Source: Craterostigma plantagineum
Taxonomy: Eukaryota; Streptophyta; Magnoliopsida; Lamiales; Linderniaceae
Length of the DNA: 64,000 bases
Assembly: GCA_027422505.1 (NCBI GenBank)
Contig: JAPQWV010000675.1
Location: 186,001-250,000 of the forward strand
Direction of reading: 5' to 3'
Every line of letters starts with the position of its first letter. The first letter of the stretch is position 1. The position numbers and the translations under genes are program-made. Of this stretch, positions 61,173 through 64,000 are shown in pieces. A model generated the notes under the pieces. The model did no database searches, was not told where the DNA came from, and worked only from the letters and a program-made list of their open reading frames with translations.

Positions 61173-61453
61173 TACATTCTTGAATTTTCTTCCCTAATTC
61201 TTGATCTTCTGAAGAGCCCTAAAAATTTTAATTCAGCATAAGATCGAGTTACGAGAATTGATGGGTATTTTAGTCTTTTTTCATGGAGTCCGTTAGTCAC
61301 TAACGATTAATACACTCGAAAATCTTATTTTTGGTCGAATAGGGCACGTTGTTATGTTATATCATATCACAGGGGTACCAGTTGGAATTGAAAAGTAAGT
61401 TTGGTCACCAGCTGGAAATGTCATAAGTAGAGGGGCACCAACCGGAATTTCCC
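61173..61453 (-). repeat. MULE right terminal inverted repeat
   Basis: The reverse complement matches 56684-56961. It ends CCGGAATTTCCC at 61453. Confidence 0.93.
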
Positions 61454-64000
61454 AAAAAAAAATATAATATAACGGGGTATGACGAAATCCTTTAGGATGC
61501 TTTGATCTAAAGTCACTTAGAATTTTACCCCGACATGCGATAGATTTAATTGCTTAATTTTGTCAGTCTAAGTCGCATTCTTGTGCCTAAAAGGTCATTA
61601 GGTTGCTCCACTAGACACAAAGTCACTTTACATATGTGAGGATTCAAGCCTTGTTCCTTTTTCCTTTAGTTGGATCTAATTCTCGAGTGAGTCACACATC
61701 AATAACTTGTCTTACCTAGTGATACTTGGTTTCACACTCACCTTGCTTTAGATCGTTAGGAAAATGATAAGGGCGCTTAGGATATTCCTCACTCGGCCTT
61801 ATATACTTTTTCCCTCATATTAGCCTTAGTCATCCACTTTGAGCCTTCTCCGATGTCCTTTTCTTCCTTTGAAACTCATTCCAAGCCTTCAACCGATTTC
61901 TATACTATTCGGATGGTTGTTCAAACGAGAAAAGGAGGGGGGAAAACAAAAGAAAAGGGGGATGATGACAAAAGAAGGCATTGCTCCACGCGCAAATATC
62001 AGACCAAAGGAACCTTCCTTTCGACTATCTTGTAGAAAGTGGCATGGTTCTTGCTGTGAACTTCTCCAACGATAATCTCGTACGCTCGTCAGAATGGCTG
62101 GAAGAGGAGCACCACGAAGTGAACTTCTCCAACGATAATCCGGTCTTATTTCGGGAAACGAGAAGAGGAGCGCAGCCTCGGGTACGAATTCTATAAGCGT
62201 GAACTTTTCCAAATAGATAATCTTTGAAACCTCATATAAGGATTAAGAGAAGAGGAGCACGGTATCGGCCCGGGAACCAACAAGAAGAACTTCGCCTACG
62301 ATAATCTCCTATAGCCTCTTGGAGAAGCGGAGCTTCAGCTTGAGCATAACATAAAAAGGGATAGTTCTTAAAAGAAAAAGAGGGAGAAAAGATTGAAAAA
62401 CAGAAAGACGCCGAAACAAAAGGGAGACGGACGTAGAAATGGAAGATGACGAAGAGACAAGCTCACTTTCTCCTAAATTCCTTCCCTTTTAAGTCATAGC
62501 CAAACTAAAACTCTTACACCCCTTTGATTCCAATCGACGGTCTCTCGCTTGGGTGAAATGATTAAAACAATGTTTCGATTACAGGTAAATTGACTTAAAA
62601 TTGCTTGTGTTGACTTGAGTGATATAAATATAAAAATCCCAAGTAAGAAATAATTGAGTGCAAGAGCGAACCTTGTGAGAGTTGTCGAAATGGACCAGTC
62701 TATGAACTTAGTACTTTAGTTTGACGACATGACTTGACGGCATTTTCTTCTTCCAAATGTTTCGTAAAATTTTAGGTGTGACGATTGATCGGAGCAAAAT
62801 AATCTGACCCCATACTATAATAAATAGTAAAAATACAAAAAAAAAAGATGACAAAAAAATAATAAATAATAAATAAACTTGAAATATATATATATATAAT
62901 TCGCACATTTTGACATGAAATGTTATGTTTCATATCCGTTAAATTGAACAAATGCGAATTTCTTTAGTGTGTCGCACATTCTAAATACAATGTTCGATTG
63001 CATTGGTACTAAATTGTTTAAATGGATAAACTTTTCATTGCTCTTACCCTCACACAATATTATAAGTACATGTTTTCGGGGACCATGTACATGTGCTTAC
63101 TGAGTAAATGTGTGTTTTGTATGCTCGTGACTTGAATTGATTTCATATGCTTGCACACTTAGTCAATTTTTGCGCATTATTTGAGCGGAAGCAAATATAA
63201 AAATCGTGCATTAGCTCCAAATATTCTTGACGTTTTTCTCTAAGCGTTTCAGATTCCTTCAAACAAAATTACGGAGCAAGACGTCGACACTACAAGGAAA
63301 GGAGCTAGTCACAGATCAAATATTTCATGCCTAAATAATTGTTGATTAACTCCATTATTTCTAACATCTTCCTTCTAAGTGGTACAGATTTTTAATTTCT
63401 GCAAGGGAATCAAGATGTTACTTCACGGAAAATACAGGTAGTTAATTGTTTATTTTAATTCTAAGGGGGGGGGGGGCTTACAATGTGATTTTAATTTAAA
63501 TAGGGGTCAATCTGAAAATTTAAGAAGTACTCACAATCGAGAAACTAGATAGAAGACTTAATTCACGATCATAAGTTTCTCGATCGTAAACAGTGTTGGA
63601 AACGATTTTAATTGGCCGCGATAATTTGCGATCGAAAAATTTGAATTGAGAAGCTTTTCGAATCAAAAGTTTCTCGAGCCCAAATAGTAATGGGCCTGAT
63701 CCATTTAATCGCAAAACGTCCAATCGCAAACCCAACATTGATTTACGGAGAGTTATTAAAAGTACAATTTTTGTCAGTCGAAAAACTTTTTCTCACGCAA
63801 CCCTAATCGAAAGAAAAATCTCTCTCGCGAAAAATTTTCACAGACAGCTTAAATTTCTCAAAAATCTTTCGATTTTCAACACCAAACTGTCTATTTGAGG
63901 TAGAAATAAGATTCTTTTGACATTTGCGTGTGATTTACCTTCATTAGCATTTTGAAGTTTTTCGCATGTTTAGACTTAGATTTTCGACTGTTCTTCAAAA
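61454..64000 (+). other. Copia E spacer, right of MULE, to window edge
   Basis: The family's 3' spacer resumes after the MULE. It is inverted relative to D: 61478-61540 matches D 50380-50430; 62030-62320 matches the D tandem repeat; about 62965-64000 matches B 40700-41650. PPT-like runs on the plus strand include 61934-61942 (GGAGGGGGG) and a TCTAA-plus-G12 run at 63460-63476. TCGA words are frequent beyond 63530. No gene is present; accessory ORF E should lie beyond the right edge. Confidence 0.8.

Larger units (their letters stand above)
56684..61453 (+). mobile_element. MULE (Mutator-like) DNA transposon, two genes, possibly autonomous
   Basis: The 4.77 kb element has long terminal inverted repeats of about 280 bp (56684-56961 and 61173-61453) starting GGGAAATTCCGG. 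Both flanks carry A9TA (56672-56682 and 61454-61464), consistent with the 9-11 bp duplication of MULEs, although one extra base and the A-rich target make the exact length unclear. It sits in the spacer of copia E, which resumes at 61465. Inside are a transposase gene with two introns and a convergent small gene with a GRF zinc finger. Confidence 0.93.

Noticed and set aside
61839..62212. Several overlapping small frames in the E spacer
   Set aside because: They arise from the degenerate tandem repeat and are not preserved in the D copy.

Overview
This 64 kb window looks like gene-poor nuclear heterochromatin from a flowering plant, most likely a eudicot and possibly an asterid. Almost all of it is transposable-element sequence: Ty3/gypsy chromovirus-type elements, Ty1/copia elements with a long 3' non-coding spacer and an accessory ORF, one MULE (Mutator-like) DNA transposon, and solo, tandem or broken LTRs. 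I see no convincing ordinary host gene and no rRNA or tRNA gene. Several tRNA-Met-type primer-binding sites (TGGTATCAGAGC) belong to the LTR elements. The asterid hint rests only on memory of similar accessory ORFs in asterid genomes. The species cannot be named from sequence alone.

Layout. (1) 1-17235: gypsy element G2 on the minus strand (LTR 14821-17235, gag-pol 14665 leftward, running off the left edge). It is split by a complete gypsy element G1 on the plus strand (1230-12050) with 3.0-3.2 kb LTRs and a CTGAG target duplication. (2) 17236-25273: copia element A, minus strand, with 5' LTR 24924-25273, a long leader, a large gag with coiled coils, and a decayed pol. G2 is inserted just past its RNase H. 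(3) 25274-27446: an older copia gag remnant, LTR-like sequence and a possible hAT scrap. (4) 27447-about 31950: a head-to-tail array of gypsy LTR units (period about 1.8 kb) joined only by polypurine tracts. (5) 31951-35659: copia-type accessory ORF F (plus) and its upstream spacer, interrupted by a solo LTR with a CCCAT target duplication. (6) 35660-41651: the 3' half of copia element B (minus): 3' LTR, polypurine tract, a 3.4 kb accessory ORF and a word-repeat spacer. (7) 41652-about 44570: the RNase H tail and long LTR of a different copia (C, plus). (8) 44571-51787: copia D (minus), which shows the full order pol, spacer, accessory ORF. (9) 51850-64000: copia E (plus), head to head with D. 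It is broken by a gypsy LTR stub (52612-55157) and by a MULE (56684-61453) that may be coding-intact.

How the pieces fit. Copies A, B, D and E are fragments of one copia family and together show its order: 350 bp LTR, PBS, 1 kb leader, gag, pol, about 3.6 kb spacer with repeated polypurine tracts, a 3' accessory ORF preceded by a splice-acceptor-like site, PPT, LTR. This resembles the Sirevirus plan with its env-like 3' ORF and multiplied PPTs, although the LTRs are short for that lineage. The MULE carries a three-exon transposase whose exons join in frame to 764 codons and a convergent GRF-zinc-finger/membrane-anchor gene, a two-gene layout like MuDR. The items most worth follow-up are the accessory ORF, the TCGA-centred word arrays shared by gypsy LTRs and copia spacers, the tandem LTR array and the two-gene MULE.
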